Part shown: in pieces, positions 4,946 to 5,750 of the stretch | Layout: every line of letters begins with the position of its first letter | Position numbering within the stretch: the stretch's first letter is position 1 | DNA from: Nitratifractor sp. | GTDB lineage: Bacteria; Campylobacterota; Campylobacteria; Campylobacterales; Sulfurovaceae | NCBI GenBank assembly: GCA_015490055.1 | Contig: WFYP01000137.1 | Coordinates: 1-5,750 of the forward strand | Direction: 5' to 3' | DNA length: 5,750 nucleotides | Made by a program: the position numbers and the translations under genes | Notes under the pieces: model-generated | Databases searched by the model: none | The model's input: the letters and a program-made list of their open reading frames with translations, nothing else | Told to the model about the DNA's origin: nothing

Positions 4946-5665
4946 TTATTTAACTAAAACTGTTTGGCAATTTACTCTATTTCCATATAAAGTACTCGCA
5001 TTTAATGAGGCATTGTTTTCATAATAAAAACACTCTTTGTAATTTTTTAATTTATTATACATAATTTTATAGTAACCTTTAGATACTGCTATCTTATCAT
5101 TACCTATTGTTTTTGGATGTTCAGGATAAACAACTAAATTTATAACATTAATTTTTCCTAAAAGTACAGCCTCTTTTCTTGCATGTTCTTCAACTTTATT
5201 CCATTGACGCTCGTTTACTTCTCTATCTTGTGGAATTATATTAGCCAAAGAGTAAGTAGCCTCTAAACTATCTTGACTCCAATCAAAAGCAGCATCTGGA
5301 GCTAAATGTCCTCTATCGTAACCTGAATGATAATAATCTTTAACATGAGCTCTATATGGGTCATCAATAGCATTTTCAGAATAAAAATCTGGTCTATTTT
5401 TTATATTAACATCATTTACCAAATCACCTTCTAGTGTATATGCTACACTTTTTGCAGCTTTATATTTATAGTTGTAACAAATTTTAAAAAAATCTTTGTT
5501 AATTATTTGGTCACAATTATCTCTATTAATATATTTTGCTTCTATAGTATTTTGTTTTTGTATATTAGATACAGATTTTTTATTCGTATCTATATTTTGA
5601 CAAGCTGTAAAAGCGAAGCTTATTGATAAAATAGCAATTTTATTTATTAATTTTTTATTATACAT
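4946..5665 (-). CDS. DNA/RNA non-specific endonuclease, predicted lipoprotein
   Basis: This 239-residue protein belongs to the NUC1/Serratia-nuclease (beta-beta-alpha metal) family, which cuts DNA and RNA without sequence preference using Mg2+. The active-site motif GYDRGHLAPDAAF (115-127) has R118 and the general base H120. NIIPQ (142-146, N142), the Mg2+ ligand N151, W155, E159 and R163 follow at the family spacing. The N-terminus has Lys residues, a hydrophobic segment (10-21) and FTAC at 19-22, which fits a lipobox with lipidated C22. Four other cysteines (C51, C63, C212, C233) could form two disulfides, again fitting export. A location on the periplasmic or outer membrane face is inferred, for nucleic acid scavenging, DNA uptake control or defence. 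The start is supported by AGGA 6 nt upstream. No immunity gene is visible beside it, and the gene is noticeably AT-rich. Confidence 0.92.
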   Translation of the reverse strand: MYNKKLINKIAILSISFAFTACQNIDTNKKSVSNIQKQNTIEAKYINRDNCDQIINKDFFKICYNYKYKAAKSVAYTLEGDLVNDVNIKNRPDFYSENAIDDPYRAHVKDYYHSGYDRGHLAPDAAFDWSQDSLEATYSLANIIPQDREVNERQWNKVEEHARKEAVLLGKINVINLVVYPEHPKTIGNDKIAVSKGYYKIMYNKLKNYKECFYYENNASLNASTLYGNRVNCQTVLVK

Positions 5666-5694
5666 TTAATATCCTACATTTTTTATATTATTTA

Positions 5695-5700
5695 ATTATA
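5695..5700 (-). promoter_or_regulatory. -10 box of the endonuclease gene
   Basis: On the minus strand a perfect TATAAT, preceded by GG, lies about 30 nt upstream of the ATG at 5665, giving a leader of roughly 20-25 nt. The Shine-Dalgarno AGGA (5672-5675) is in that leader. No clear -35 is visible in the AT-rich upstream DNA. Confidence 0.55.
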
Positions 5701-5702
5701 CC

Positions 5703-5717
5703 GTTTAATGGTTTAAT
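5703..5717. repeat. Two GTTTAAT direct repeats upstream of the endonuclease promoter
   Basis: GTTTAAT occurs at 5703-5709 and again at 5711-5717, where the -35 region of the endonuclease promoter would be. It might be an operator, but short AT-rich repeats like this arise easily by chance. The remaining bases to the window end show only AT-rich DNA. Confidence 0.25.
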
Positions 5718-5750
5718 TAAAGAAGTTAAACATAATATAAACATATAATA

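Noticed and set aside
4788..5665. Toxin-immunity pair formed by the nuclease and the micro-ORF
   Set aside because: A 17-residue peptide is far too short for a known nuclease inhibitor, and the nuclease has its own export signal rather than a toxin delivery domain.

Overview
The window looks like chromosomal DNA from a low-GC member of the Campylobacterota (Epsilonproteobacteria), possibly a Sulfurimonas- or Sulfurovum-like organism. Three things suggest this: the AT-rich composition, the style of the U32 and glutamine synthetase proteins, and the U32/glnA proximity that I recall from Campylobacter and relatives. The genus is a guess from protein style, since no search could be run.

Layout. 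(1) Positions 1-747, minus strand: the N-terminal ~249 residues of a U32-family protein whose 3' end lies outside the window. (2) 748-951: a divergent intergenic region almost filled by inverted repeats. It holds an 11-bp perfect hairpin, then two oppositely oriented blocks of four heptamer units (NNAGAGC) that can fold into a ~115-nt imperfect hairpin, then a small hairpin over the ribosome binding site of the next gene. (3) 952-1731, plus: a HisJ-type PHP-domain histidinol-phosphatase. (4) 1802-3235, plus: glutamine synthetase (glnA) with its own likely promoter and a strong Shine-Dalgarno. (5) 3243-3264: a perfect hairpin acting as a bidirectional terminator between converging glnA and the next gene. 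(6) 3267-4577, minus: a 12-helix MATE-family efflux transporter. (7) 4578-4945: a 368-bp AT-rich spacer holding a G8 tract, an 18-bp diverged inverted repeat around it, a possible 17-codon ORF with a strong Shine-Dalgarno, and a 10-bp perfect inverted repeat containing paired ATTAAC motifs. (8) 4946-5665, minus: a predicted lipoprotein DNA/RNA non-specific endonuclease (DRGH type) with a promoter just upstream. (9) 5666-5750: promoter and upstream AT-rich DNA.

How the genes relate. Glutamine synthetase and the PHP phosphatase are both in nitrogen/amino-acid metabolism (glutamine is the nitrogen donor in histidine synthesis), but the separate glnA promoter argues against a tight operon. The glutamine synthetase has the beta-type insertion yet carries Phe (F405) where the adenylylated Tyr of the enterobacterial enzyme sits, so it is probably not controlled by GlnE. 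The MATE pump and exported nuclease form a looser, more AT-rich accessory part. I see no strong case for a wholly new multi-gene system. The best candidates for undescribed biology are the heptamer inverted-repeat structure at 818-932 and the spacer at 4646-4916 with its G8 tract and micro-ORF.
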